Source: Acidaminococcaceae bacterium
GTDB lineage: Bacteria > Bacillota > Negativicutes > Acidaminococcales > Acidaminococcaceae
Reading direction: 5' to 3'
Length of the DNA: 8,327 bases
Assembly: GCA_028693975.1 (NCBI GenBank)
Contig: JAQUUF010000040.1
Location: forward strand, 1 to 8,327
Of this stretch, positions 1-6,085 are shown piece after piece. Position 1 is the first letter of the stretch; each line of letters begins with the position of its first letter. The notes beneath the pieces are model-generated. The model was not told the origin of the DNA and made no database searches. It saw only the letters and a program-made list of their open reading frames with translations. The translations under genes were made by a program, and so were the position numbers.

Positions 1-285
1 GTGGTGACCACGACCAGAGAAGAACTTATCGCTAGTGCGCGAGCTGCTAGTTGGGAGCTCTGGGTCAGTACGCTAGAAGGTGGGACAGATGTCTACGCTA
101 CCGACTGCGCAGACAAGATAGTGCTAGTGCTGGGGAACGAAGCTTTCGGCGCCAGTGCCGCTATGCTAGAAGCCGCTACCCGCAAAGTCTATTTGCCCAT
201 GGCAGGCCAAGCCGAATCACTCAATGTGGCTGTCGCCGGCGGCGTCTTTGCCTTTGATATTACCAGAAGACAACGCCTGCAATAG
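1..285 (+). CDS. TrmH/SpoU-family RNA 2'-O-ribose methyltransferase, C-terminal part (5' end outside window)
   Basis: The open frame enters from the left edge and stops at TAG 283-285, leaving 94 residues. It carries the C-terminal half of the SPOUT methyltransferase fold. The motif IVLVLGNEAFGAS (about residues 40-52) is the SAM-site motif 2 with its Asn-Glu pair. VYLPMAGQAESLNVAVA (about 63-79) is motif 3, with the SLN signature that helps form the trefoil knot. Family members methylate ribose 2'-OH groups in rRNA or tRNA, with SAM as donor, in the cytoplasm. The exact target cannot be read from this fragment. A TrmH-like gene just upstream of pheS is a recurring Bacillota arrangement (ysgA in Bacillus), which supports the call. 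The GTG at position 1 is not the true start, because the N-terminal substrate-binding part is missing. Confidence 0.88.
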   Translation: MVTTTREELIASARAASWELWVSTLEGGTDVYATDCADKIVLVLGNEAFGASAAMLEAATRKVYLPMAGQAESLNVAVAGGVFAFDITRRQRLQ

Positions 286-297
286 CGATACCCAGTA

Positions 298-327
298 TTG
301 CACTACTGGTAATAATTGTGCTATAAT
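298..327 (+). promoter_or_regulatory. Probable sigma-A promoter of the pheS T-box transcript (extended -10)
   Basis: TATAAT at 322-327 is a perfect -10 and is preceded by TGC (319-321), an extended -10. A weak -35 TTGCAC at 298-303 lies 18 bases upstream. Transcription would start near 334, just ahead of the T-box. The same bases overlap a small hairpin, CCAGTA 292-297 with TACTGG 304-309, which might act as a weak end signal for the upstream methylase but has no T-run. Confidence 0.65.
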
Positions 328-333
328 AATTGG

Positions 334-566
334 CGTTAATATTAATATAGGTAGACTTGTGATGAACAAGAGAGTACTTGAGGTATTCTGTACAGGGAAT
401 GTAACCTAGACTGAGAGTTACAGCAGAGGCCAAGAGGAAGTTCACTTGGGAGCATTCCGACTGAAATAGCAGTAGGACGGACGTCAGCCGCGTTAAGGTG
501 CTAGAGAAGAAATTAGGGTGGTACCGCGAGACCTTCGCCCCTTTGGGGAGAGGGTTTTATTTTTTT
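334..566 (+). promoter_or_regulatory. T-box riboswitch, phenylalanine-specific (leader of pheST)
   Basis: This leader RNA senses uncharged tRNA and decides between termination and read-through into pheS. The hallmark T-box sequence AGGGTGGTACCGCG is at 515-528. Stem I is closed by CAAG 367-370 with CTTG 445-448. Its specifier loop has AGAGTA on the 5' side and GAAGTTCA on the 3' side, placing the specifier codon TTC (Phe) at 441-443. The antiterminator can be drawn directly: AGGG 515-518 with CCCT 539-542, a seven-base bulge TGGTACC 519-525, and GCG 526-528 with CGC 536-538. The strand 536-542 is also the 5' arm of the terminator, so the two folds exclude each other. TGGT 519-522 would pair with the ACCA end of uncharged tRNA-Phe. 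The 5' limit is the predicted transcription start and is approximate. Confidence 0.96.
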
Positions 567-567
567 A
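531..567 (+). terminator. Intrinsic terminator of the T-box leader
   Basis: The arms are 531-541 and 545-555 around a TTT loop. The core is CCCC/GGGG, followed by one G-A mismatch and six further pairs including a G-U. A T-rich tract runs from 555 to 566. The hairpin forms when tRNA-Phe is charged and the competing antiterminator is not stabilised. It ends right at the pheS ribosome binding site AGGAGG (567-572). Confidence 0.93.
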
Positions 568-579
568 GGAGGAATAAAG

Positions 580-1605
580 ATGAAAGAGAAACTGATGGCA
601 TTGCAAGAGCAGGCATTAGCAGAATTAAAGAAAACTAAGACGCTAGATGCTTTGCAAGATCTGAAAGTGAAGTATCTGGGCAAGAAGGGACCTTTGACCG
701 AGATCCTGCGTGGCATGGGCTCCTTGCCAGCCGAAGAGCGCCCCAAGGTGGGTCAGATTGTTAACGAAGTCAAAGGCGTATTGAGCCAGACCATGGAAGA
801 TGTATCTGCTATTTTGTCCCGTGAAGCTCTAAAAGCCAAAATGGCCAGCGAAAAAGTCGATATTACCATGCCGGGACGCACTCATCTGAAGGGACATCTG
901 CATCCTGTTACCCTGACTATGCGTGAAATTAAGAAAATTTTTATGCGGATGGGTTTTGAAGTTATCGAAGGACCGGAAATCGAAAACGACTATTATAACT
1001 TTGAGGCACTGAACCTGCCCAAGGACCATCCCGCTCGTGATATGCAAGATACCTTCTATATTACCGACGAATATTTGTTGCGGACCCAGACTTCTCCTAT
1101 TCAGGCACGCACCATGCAATCTCGTGAGCCCAACTCACCCATTCGCATGATTGCCCCGGGCACCGTCTACCGCAATGACTACGACGCTACTCACTCTCCC
1201 ATGTTCCATCAGGTGGAAGGCCTAGTACTGGGCGAAGACGTGAGCTTGGCGGATTTGAAGGGTACGCTAGAGACCTTCTGCAAAGAAATGTTTGGCGAGA
1301 GCGTAGAGATTCGTCTGCGCCCCAGCTATTTCCCCTTCACTGAGCCTAGCGCAGAGATTGATATCTCTTGCGTTATCTGCGGCGGCAAAGGCTGCCGTGT
1401 CTGCAAGAACTCCGGTTGGCTGGAGATCTTAGGCAGCGGCGAAGTACATCCCCATGTGCTAGAGATGAGCGGCTACGACCCCAAGCGTGTCAAAGGCTAT
1501 GCTTTTGGCATGGGCGTAGAGCGTATCGCCATGCTCAAGTACGGTATTGATGATTTGCGTTTATTCTTCGAAAATGACCTACGGTTCATCCGTCAATTTA
1601 AATAA
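580..1605 (+). CDS. pheS: Phenylalanine--tRNA ligase alpha subunit
   Basis: This is the catalytic subunit of the cytoplasmic alpha2-beta2 enzyme, which activates phenylalanine with ATP and attaches it to tRNA-Phe. At 341 residues it has the usual bacterial length. Residues 1-85 form the helical coiled-coil arm that contacts tRNA. Class II synthetase motif 1 is around 107-135, with GPEIENDYYNFEALN following. Motif 2 includes TVYRNDYDATHSPMFHQVEG (195-214). Motif 3 is GMGVERIAML (310-319) with the ATP-binding Arg. A CVICGGKGCRVC segment (264-275) supplies four cysteines in a zinc-knuckle pattern common in Gram-positive PheS but absent from the E. coli type. AGGAGG at 567-572, seven bases before ATG 580, fixes the start. 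Expression is controlled by the T-box leader, and pheT follows after 11 bases. Confidence 0.98.
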   Translation: MKEKLMALQEQALAELKKTKTLDALQDLKVKYLGKKGPLTEILRGMGSLPAEERPKVGQIVNEVKGVLSQTMEDVSAILSREALKAKMASEKVDITMPGRTHLKGHLHPVTLTMREIKKIFMRMGFEVIEGPEIENDYYNFEALNLPKDHPARDMQDTFYITDEYLLRTQTSPIQARTMQSREPNSPIRMIAPGTVYRNDYDATHSPMFHQVEGLVLGEDVSLADLKGTLETFCKEMFGESVEIRLRPSYFPFTEPSAEIDISCVICGGKGCRVCKNSGWLEILGSGEVHPHVLEMSGYDPKRVKGYAFGMGVERIAMLKYGIDDLRLFFENDLRFIRQFK

Positions 1606-1616
1606 GGAGGCAGAAT

Positions 1617-4049
1617 ATGTTAGCATCTATTGCTTGGCTCAAAAATTATGTAGATATTGATGTTACTCCTGAAGTGTTGGCGGAGAAACTTACCAGAGTT
1701 GGTCTGGAAGTGGAGAGCGTCCTGCACTTAGGAGAAGGGTTGGAAGGTGTTCTGACCGGTCGCGTAACGACTATTGAGCGTCACCCTAATTCCGACCATC
1801 TCTGGATTTGCCAGATGGACTATGGCAGTGGTGAGATTGTGCAGATCTTGACCGGTGCCCAGAATGTCCACCAAGGGGATATGGTCCCCGTCGCTGTAGT
1901 AGGCTCTCATCTGCCCAGCGGTATGAAGCTGAAAAAAGCCAAAATGCGTGGCTTAGATTCTTTTGGTATGCTTTGCAGTGCTGAGGAATTAGGCATCGAC
2001 GCTAAGCTCTTGTTGCCTGAGCAACGCAGCGGCATTTTCATCCTGCCCGAGGATACTCCCATCGGCGTGGATATCAAACAAGTACTAGGCTTGGACGATG
2101 TAGTATTAGATATCGACTTGACCTCCAATCGTGCAGATTGCTTCAGCATCGTCGGACTGGCTCGTGAAGCCGCCGTGGTACTGGGCAAGGAACTGCATCT
2201 GCCGGCACTGGACGTAGCCGAAGCTGCCGGTGGCGACGCTGCAGCAATGGCTCGGATAGAAGTACAAGCACCGGAGCTGTGCAGCCGTTTTGCTGTACGT
2301 GTCCTGCCCAATATTAAGATTGCTCCCTCACCGGAGTGGATGCAAAAAGCCCTCAGAGCTTGCGGTATGAGACCTATCAGCAATGTAGTCGATGTGACCA
2401 ACTACGTTATGCTGGAATTGGGTCAACCCATGCATGCCTACGATTATGACCAAGTAGGGGAGCATACCCTCATTGTTCGTCGTGGCGCTGTAGGCGAGAA
2501 GCTCGTTACGTTAGATGAGCAAAAACGCACCCTAGACCCCTCCATGATTACTATCTCCGACGCTACCCATGCTATCGGCCTAGGTGGTGTGATGGGCGGC
2601 TTGGAGACCGAAGTTACCGACGCTACCCATACCGTTATGCTAGAAGCGGCGTCCTTTGACGGGCCTTCTATCCGCCGCACTTCCAAGGCTCTGGGTCTGC
2701 GTAGTGAAGCTAGCGGACGCTTTGAGCGTGGCGTGGATATTGTCCTCTGCCACAATGCTTTGAATCGGGCAGCACATCTGCTAGAAGAGATGGGAGCTTG
2801 CCAGACGGTTCACGGTATCGTAGAGTCTTATCCAATGCCCTACAAACAAGCTGTTATTACTGTTACAGCACAAGCTATGAATGAGCGCATTGGTATAGAT
2901 ATTCCTCAAGCAGAGATGGTAGCTATTCTGCGCAGCTTGCAGTTTGAAGTAGTAGAACAAGGCGACGAGATGATAGTAACTGCTCCCAGCTGGCGCAACG
3001 ATGTCACCTGCGACGCCGATATTAGCGAAGAAATAGCCCGCATTCATTCTTACGATAAGATTGCTTCCCATCTGCCGATTATGCCCTTGGCACAAGGTCG
3101 CCAAGAGGTAATCGAAGACGTGAAAGATACCGTAGAAGACTATATGACGGCCGAAGGCCTGAATGAAGTAATGACTTATACCTTCATCCATCCTAATTCC
3201 TTGGACAAATTAGCTCTAGCACCGGAAGATGCTCGTCGACGTGCGATTGAAATAATGAATCCTATCAGTGACGAATTCAAAGTAATGCGCACTACTATGC
3301 TGCCCAGTCTGCTGGCAACCGCTGCCTATAATCTGGCGCACCAAGCAGAGAGTGTCAAGATATTTGAAGTAGGCAAGGTGTTCTTGCCCAAGTCCCTGCC
3401 CCTCACAGATTTCCCCGAGGAGAAGAGAGTGCTCTGCGCTGTGCTCAGTGGCCGCCGCAACGAGCTGAACTGGACCGAAGACAAAGCCGAAGTGGATTTC
3501 TATGATATGAAGGGTATTGTAGAAGGACTTTTGGACAAGCTACAAGTCCAAGGCTACACGCTGACTACTATTGCTGAGCCATATTTGCACCCGGGTAAGA
3601 GTTGCGCTATTGTGTACAACGACCAAACCATAGGCTATTTTGGCCAGTTGCATCCCACTATCGCAGGCAATTTCACGATTGATAACGATGTTTATGTGTT
3701 GGAGCTAGAGCTTGCGCCTTTGCAAGAGGCAGCTACCCAAGTGCCACACTACCAAGCTTTGCCTAAGTTCCCGACTACCTCTAGGGATATTGCCGTAGTG
3801 GTACCGGAGGACGTGACCATGCGTGAGCTGGAGCAAGTTATCCTTGAGCACGGTACCAAGCTATTGTCTAATATCAGGGTATTTGACCTCTATACGGGCA
3901 AACAAGTCGCTACAGGCTCCAAGTCTATGGCCTTTAATCTGACCTTCCAGGCCCAAGAGAAAACCTTGACGGACCAAGAAGTTGATGTTATTATCAAGAA
4001 TATAGTCGAAGCTGTAGGCACTACCTTTGCGGCCAAGCTAAGAGACTAA
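1617..4049 (+). CDS. pheT: Phenylalanine--tRNA ligase beta subunit
   Basis: This is the beta subunit of the alpha2-beta2 enzyme. It binds tRNA-Phe and edits mischarged Tyr-tRNA-Phe. At 810 residues it is a full-length bacterial form. Domains in order: an OB-fold tRNA-binding (EMAP-like) domain at about 43-155, including GRVTTIERHPNSDHL and GMLCSAEELGI; the B3/B4 editing domain at about 215-385, with NVVDVTNYVMLELGQPMHAYD and SEASGRFERGVD; the B5 DNA-binding-like domain at about 410-480; the catalytic-like core at about 490-690; and a C-terminal FDX-ACB anticodon-binding domain at about 715-809, opening with FPTTSRDIAVVV. AAGGAGG at 1604-1610 overlaps the pheS stop and lies six bases before ATG 1617, which implies tight co-translation with pheS. 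No truncation or frameshift is visible. Confidence 0.98.
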   Translation: MLASIAWLKNYVDIDVTPEVLAEKLTRVGLEVESVLHLGEGLEGVLTGRVTTIERHPNSDHLWICQMDYGSGEIVQILTGAQNVHQGDMVPVAVVGSHLPSGMKLKKAKMRGLDSFGMLCSAEELGIDAKLLLPEQRSGIFILPEDTPIGVDIKQVLGLDDVVLDIDLTSNRADCFSIVGLAREAAVVLGKELHLPALDVAEAAGGDAAAMARIEVQAPELCSRFAVRVLPNIKIAPSPEWMQKALRACGMRPISNVVDVTNYVMLELGQPMHAYDYDQVGEHTLIVRRGAVGEKLVTLDEQKRTLDPSMITISDATHAIGLGGVMGGLETEVTDATHTVMLEAASFDGPSIRRTSKALGLRSEASGRFERGVDIVLCHNALNRAAHLLEEMGACQTVHGIVESYPMPYKQAVITVTAQAMNERIGIDIPQAEMVAILRSLQFEVVEQGDEMIVTAPSWRNDVTCDADISEEIARIHSYDKIASHLPIMPLAQGRQEVIEDVKDTVEDYMTAEGLNEVMTYTFIHPNSLDKLALAPEDARRRAIEIMNPISDEFKVMRTTMLPSLLATAAYNLAHQAESVKIFEVGKVFLPKSLPLTDFPEEKRVLCAVLSGRRNELNWTEDKAEVDFYDMKGIVEGLLDKLQVQGYTLTTIAEPYLHPGKSCAIVYNDQTIGYFGQLHPTIAGNFTIDNDVYVLELELAPLQEAATQVPHYQALPKFPTTSRDIAVVVPEDVTMRELEQVILEHGTKLLSNIRVFDLYTGKQVATGSKSMAFNLTFQAQEKTLTDQEVDVIIKNIVEAVGTTFAAKLRD

Positions 4050-4081
4050 GAATAAGTACAGTTCGGAGGGGAGTGTACACT

Positions 4082-4570
4082 ATGGTTGAATATCGTAAAG
4101 CTACCTTTAGTGAAGTAGAAGCCATTCACAGGTTGTGTAATCACTACGCGACGCTGGGGCTTATGTTGCCTCGTTCGCGCAATAGCATTTATGAGAATCT
4201 TCGTGACTATGTGGTCGCAGTAGAAGGCAATAATGTATTAGGCTGCGGTGCCCTGCATTTTGTGTGGGATAGGCTGGCCGAAGTACGCTCCCTAGCCGTA
4301 GAGCCTAGTAAAGTCAAAACAGGCATCGGACGAGAAATAGTCAGACACCTCGAGAAAAGTGGTATCGAAAAGGGTACCCAGATGTTCTTTACTCTGACCT
4401 ACCAACCAGGCTTCTTCAGCAAATGCGGCTACGAAGAATCTGACAAAGAGAAGCTGCCGCAAAAAGTTTGGAAAGAGTGCGTCTATTGTCCCCAATACCC
4501 CTACTGCAACGAGCTAGCCTTCGTGAAGGTTCTTCCGGGGTATCAAGCACCGACTAATAAGACTATATAA
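4082..4570 (+). CDS. GNAT-family N-acetyltransferase, ArgA (N-acetylglutamate synthase)-like
   Basis: This 162-residue protein has a single GNAT fold. The acetyl-CoA side is visible as strand EVRSLAV (67-73) followed by a pyrophosphate loop ending in TGIG (80-83). The usual Gln-Gly at the start of that loop is replaced by Val-Lys, a mild departure. FFSKCGYE (111-118) is the typical GNAT C-terminal signature. LPQKVWKECVYCPQYPYC (125-142), with its Cys-x2-Cys-x5-Cys pattern, resembles the short stand-alone ArgA-like proteins (COG1246) that make N-acetylglutamate from glutamate and acetyl-CoA for arginine synthesis. Substrate is inferred from resemblance only. ATG 4082 is preferred over the in-frame GTG 4073 because the Shine-Dalgarno GGAGGGGAG (4065-4072) abuts the GTG. 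The gene follows pheT by only 32 bases, so it is probably in the same transcript. GTACA 4056-4060 and TGTAC 4074-4078 could form a weak hairpin around the ribosome site. Confidence 0.82.
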   Translation: MVEYRKATFSEVEAIHRLCNHYATLGLMLPRSRNSIYENLRDYVVAVEGNNVLGCGALHFVWDRLAEVRSLAVEPSKVKTGIGREIVRHLEKSGIEKGTQMFFTLTYQPGFFSKCGYEESDKEKLPQKVWKECVYCPQYPYCNELAFVKVLPGYQAPTNKTI

Positions 4571-4571
4571 A

Positions 4572-4694
4572 AACTAAAACGTCGATATTGGGCTTATACG
4601 GCGTTAAAAAGCACTGCAAAGACGCTTATGTACTGTTAGTACACGGCGCTCCATTGCAGTGCTTCTTCCTTGTCTAAGCCTCAATCTCAACGTT
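4572..4694. repeat. Long nested imperfect palindrome downstream of the acetyltransferase gene
   Basis: Three coaxial stems can be drawn. The outer arms 4578-4596 and 4675-4694 pair with a few mismatches and a bulge (AACGT...GGCTTA with TAAGCC...ACGTT). A middle stem is perfect over 11 pairs: AAGCACTGCAA 4609-4619 with TTGCAGTGCTT 4654-4664. The apex is TGTAC 4629-4633 with GTACA 4639-4643 around a TGTTA loop. There is no open frame of note. The left edge AACTAAAACGTCGATATT (4572-4589) recurs at 4702-4719. It could be a transcribed stable RNA hairpin in the 3' region of the pheST transcript or a small non-coding repeat element. Function unknown. Confidence 0.75.
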
Positions 4695-4701
4695 ATGTAA
4701 T

Positions 4702-4751
4702 AACTAAAACGTCGATATTTGCTTACGCAAATCTCGACGTTTATTTATAAT
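4702..4751 (+). terminator. Likely terminator of the pheST-acetyltransferase transcript
   Basis: AAACGTCGA 4707-4715 pairs with TCGACGTTT 4734-4742, then one T-C mismatch, then ATTTGC 4717-4722 with GCAAAT 4727-4732 around a TTAC loop. That is a near-perfect 16-step stem. It is followed by TTATTTATAATTT, which is U-rich though not a pure run. The left arm is a copy of the left arm of the preceding palindrome (18 identical bases, 130 apart). This suggests the hairpin and palindrome are related, or that the palindrome is an insert into such a hairpin. Confidence 0.55.
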
Positions 4752-4785
4752 TTACTATATTATATATATTACGTTCATTTTTTTC

Positions 4786-4828
4786 AGAGCCAAAGAAAGG
4801 CTCTTTCTAATTAAAATGTTGTTTTTTT
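4786..4828 (+). other. Short hairpin followed by a T-run, before the first structured repeat
   Basis: AGAGCC 4786-4791 pairs with GGCTCT 4799-4804 around AAAGAAA. A run of seven T lies further down at 4822-4828, too far away for a classical terminator. The 16 bases 4790-4805 recur as an exact reverse complement at 5267-5282, inside the right-hand structured element, so this is part of the repeat family. The AT-rich stretch 4743-4785 before it shows nothing else. Confidence 0.45.
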
Positions 4829-5027
4829 GGTACTTTCTTTGCTGGCCCAAAGCAAGTACCCAAAGAAATGGCCTCGGCGCTCTCAGGCAATCTTAGGTCA
4901 TGGCTCTAATTTCGTGTGTTCGTCACGCTATAGAAGCGGGCGTGGCTTGGCAAACCAAGCCAATGTCTCACAACGCTCATTAGAGCTCATGACCTCACAG
5001 ATTCCCTTCGAACTGCGCCCAAACCAC
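4829..5027 (+). repeat. Structured repeat element, copy L (sense to the acetyltransferase gene)
   Basis: This 199-nt element has a clear folded architecture. A 5' hairpin pairs GGTACTT-x-CTTTG (4829-4841) with CAAAG-x-AAGTACC (4848-4860). Then comes a multi-segment stem: GGCGC 4876-4880 with GCGCC 5015-5019; GGCAATCT 4886-4893 with AGATTCC 4999-5005 (one bulge); 4895-4910 with 4979-4995 (16 pairs, one bulge). An apical region contains the hairpin GGCTTGG 4944-4950 / CCAAGCC 4955-4961 around CAAA. It closes with AAACCAC at 5021-5027. The same architecture recurs inverted at 5115-5313 with different arm sequences. A 68-codon open frame across it has no ribosome site or family resemblance and is not called. 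It could be a non-autonomous mobile element or a 3' structured RNA; its role is unknown. Confidence 0.8.
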
Positions 5028-5071
5028 TTCTAATTAAGAAAAAGGTAAAAGTGCCAAGATTCAGGCTTAGG

Positions 5072-5105
5072 AAAAAATAACCCACTGCTAATTATGGCAG
5101 TGGGT
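5072..5105 (-). terminator. Intrinsic terminator, minus strand (end of the glycosylase transcript)
   Basis: Read on the minus strand, ACCCACTGC (5105-5097) pairs with GCAGTGGGT (5088-5080) around an eight-base loop and is followed by TTATTTTTTC (5080-5071). That is a nine-pair stem with a good U-run. It lies 225 bases past the glycosylase stop, beyond the right-hand structured element, so that element would be in the mRNA's 3' untranslated region. The central segment 5028-5071 shows nothing else. Confidence 0.8.
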
Positions 5106-5114
5106 AAATACCAG

Positions 5115-5313
5115 GTGGTTTAGCCGCATTCGTAGCTAATTCGTCTGCGAGGGAGAGCTAATAAGTGCTGCTCGACTCGGCTTGGTTTTCCAAGCCGCGC
5201 ATGGTTCGATTGCGATTCGAGCTAGCGAAATTAGCTCCCTGAGCCAGAATTAGCGGAGAGCGGCGCAAGAGCCTTTCTTTGGTTCGTTTCTTTGGCTCCG
5301 CAAAGAAATGAAC
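5115..5313 (-). repeat. Structured repeat element, copy R (inverted relative to copy L; sense to the glycosylase gene)
   Basis: Read on the minus strand this matches copy L in order, length (199 nt) and fold. The 5' hairpin is 5301-5313 with 5282-5294, 13 steps with only a G-U compatible change. Then CAAAGAAAGGCTCTT, then nested stems: GCGGC 5260-5264 with GCCGC 5123-5127; GAATTAGC 5247-5254 with GCTAATTC 5135-5142; ATTAGCTCCCT 5230-5240 with AGGGAGAGCTAAT 5150-5162 (two-base bulge). The apical hairpin GGCTTGG/CCAAGCC (5196-5190, 5185-5179; loop AAAA on the minus strand) is the same as in copy L, and AAACCAC ends it (5121-5115). The arm sequences differ from L on both sides yet still pair, which points to selection on structure. 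It starts 17 bases after the glycosylase stop. Confidence 0.82.
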
Positions 5314-5329
5314 ATAAAAGAACTAATCT

Positions 5330-5977
5330 TTACTTCTTCTTATTTTTCTTTTTATCCAACCTCTTAGCCTCGCCGCTATACTGCCACAAATACCAGACAG
5401 CCAATGAGCGCCAAGGACGCCAAGTCTCGGTAGCTTTGTTAATCTGTCCCCGTTTGGGAATAGTGGGCAGATTGAATAATACTTGCATAGCTTTGGCGAA
5501 GTTATGGTCAGCAGTAGGAATAATATCGGTACGGCACATGGCCAAGAGCATGAACATCTCAATGGTCCATTGACCCAGCCCCTTGACTTGCATGAGCTGC
5601 TGGTTGATCTCGGCGTCTGTCATATCATCGAACTTGTCCGGAGTAATCTCACCTTGTAAGGTCAAATGTGCCATATTGCGCAGATAATCAATCTTTTGCT
5701 GTACTAGGCCTTGCGTAAGCAGGTCTTTATCAGTAGCGTCTACCAGCTTTTGAGGAGTAATAGTACCGCATAATTTTTGTAAATGGGCAAAAATATTGTC
5801 TACCACCTCAGGCGGCAGTTGTTGAGCAACCATACCTCTTACTAAAATCTCAAAATAACGAGACGACGGCTCTGGCCGGAGCGTGCAGGGTGAATACTTG
5901 TGGATTAGTGGTGCTAGCTCTGGCACCGTAGCTAATAAATGCTTATCACCTAAAGACCAATTAGGTATTGTGGGCAT
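5330..5977 (-). CDS. DNA-3-methyladenine glycosylase II-like (AlkA family, HhH-GPD)
   Basis: This is a base-excision repair enzyme of the helix-hairpin-helix GPD superfamily. Such proteins flip out alkylated purines and cleave the N-glycosidic bond without needing a metal. In the 215-residue product, VRGMVAQQLPPEVV (46-59) opens the helical core. LMQVKGLGQWTIEMFMLLAM (128-147) is the helix-hairpin-helix. D157 in PTADHNF is in the position of the catalytic aspartate. RPWRSLAVWYLW near the C-terminus is also typical. There is no FeS-cluster cysteine set, unlike Nth/MutY. The length fits the short AlkA-like forms lacking the E. coli N-terminal domain. A lysine-rich tail (KKKNKKK) ends it. AGGAGG (5990-5985) is seven bases before ATG 5977 but only one base before the upstream ATG 5983, so 5977 is the better start. 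Its promoter is shared with tRNA cluster 1 in a divergent layout. Confidence 0.9.
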   Translation of the reverse strand: MPTIPNWSLGDKHLLATVPELAPLIHKYSPCTLRPEPSSRYFEILVRGMVAQQLPPEVVDNIFAHLQKLCGTITPQKLVDATDKDLLTQGLVQQKIDYLRNMAHLTLQGEITPDKFDDMTDAEINQQLMQVKGLGQWTIEMFMLLAMCRTDIIPTADHNFAKAMQVLFNLPTIPKRGQINKATETWRPWRSLAVWYLWQYSGEAKRLDKKKNKKK

Positions 5978-6014
5978 TTTCATTCCTCCTCGAGTGTGTT
6001 GTAGTACTGCAAAT

Positions 6015-6051
6015 ATTATATATTATAACAAATGTGTCAAACTACTTGCAA
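6015..6051 (-). promoter_or_regulatory. Probable promoter of the glycosylase gene
   Basis: Two TATAAT hexamers are present on the minus strand (6027-6022 and 6020-6015). The first lies 18 bases from TTGCAA (6051-6046). The second lies 14 bases from a perfect TTGACA (6040-6035), which is short. Which pair is used cannot be decided by reading. Confidence 0.55.
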
Positions 6052-6074
6052 GATGCAAGGTTTTATGATAATAT
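6046..6074 (+). promoter_or_regulatory. Probable promoter of tRNA cluster 1
   Basis: TTGCAA 6046-6051, a 17-base spacer, and TAATAT 6069-6074 place the start a few bases before tRNA-Asp at 6086. The -35 hexamer is self-complementary and sits in the inverted repeat CTTGCA-AGA-TGCAAG (6045-6059), so it may serve the divergent glycosylase promoter as well. Confidence 0.6.
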
Positions 6075-6085
6075 ATAAATCCGAT

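Noticed and set aside
829..3191. Several 60-160 codon minus-strand frames across pheS and pheT
   Set aside because: They are shadows of the well supported synthetase genes, with no ribosome sites or protein features.
4073..4081. GTG start for the acetyltransferase
   Set aside because: It directly abuts the Shine-Dalgarno sequence; ATG 4082 is better spaced and the family sequence begins there.
4827..5033. 68-codon open frame on the plus strand
   Set aside because: It lies wholly within structured repeat L, has no ribosome site and no recognisable protein features; the sequence is explained by paired arms.
4572..5313. CRISPR array or integron attC sites as explanations for the repeats
   Set aside because: Only two copies of each repeat, no regular spacers, no cas or integrase gene, and the inverted copies carry long-range stems unlike attC sites.
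5292..5573. 93-codon plus-strand frame
   Set aside because: It is antisense to the glycosylase 3' end and overlaps repeat R; the glycosylase frame is clearly the coding one.
5978..5983. Upstream ATG as start of the glycosylase
   Set aside because: It is only one base from the AGGAGG; the next ATG at 5977 has ideal spacing. The difference is two residues.
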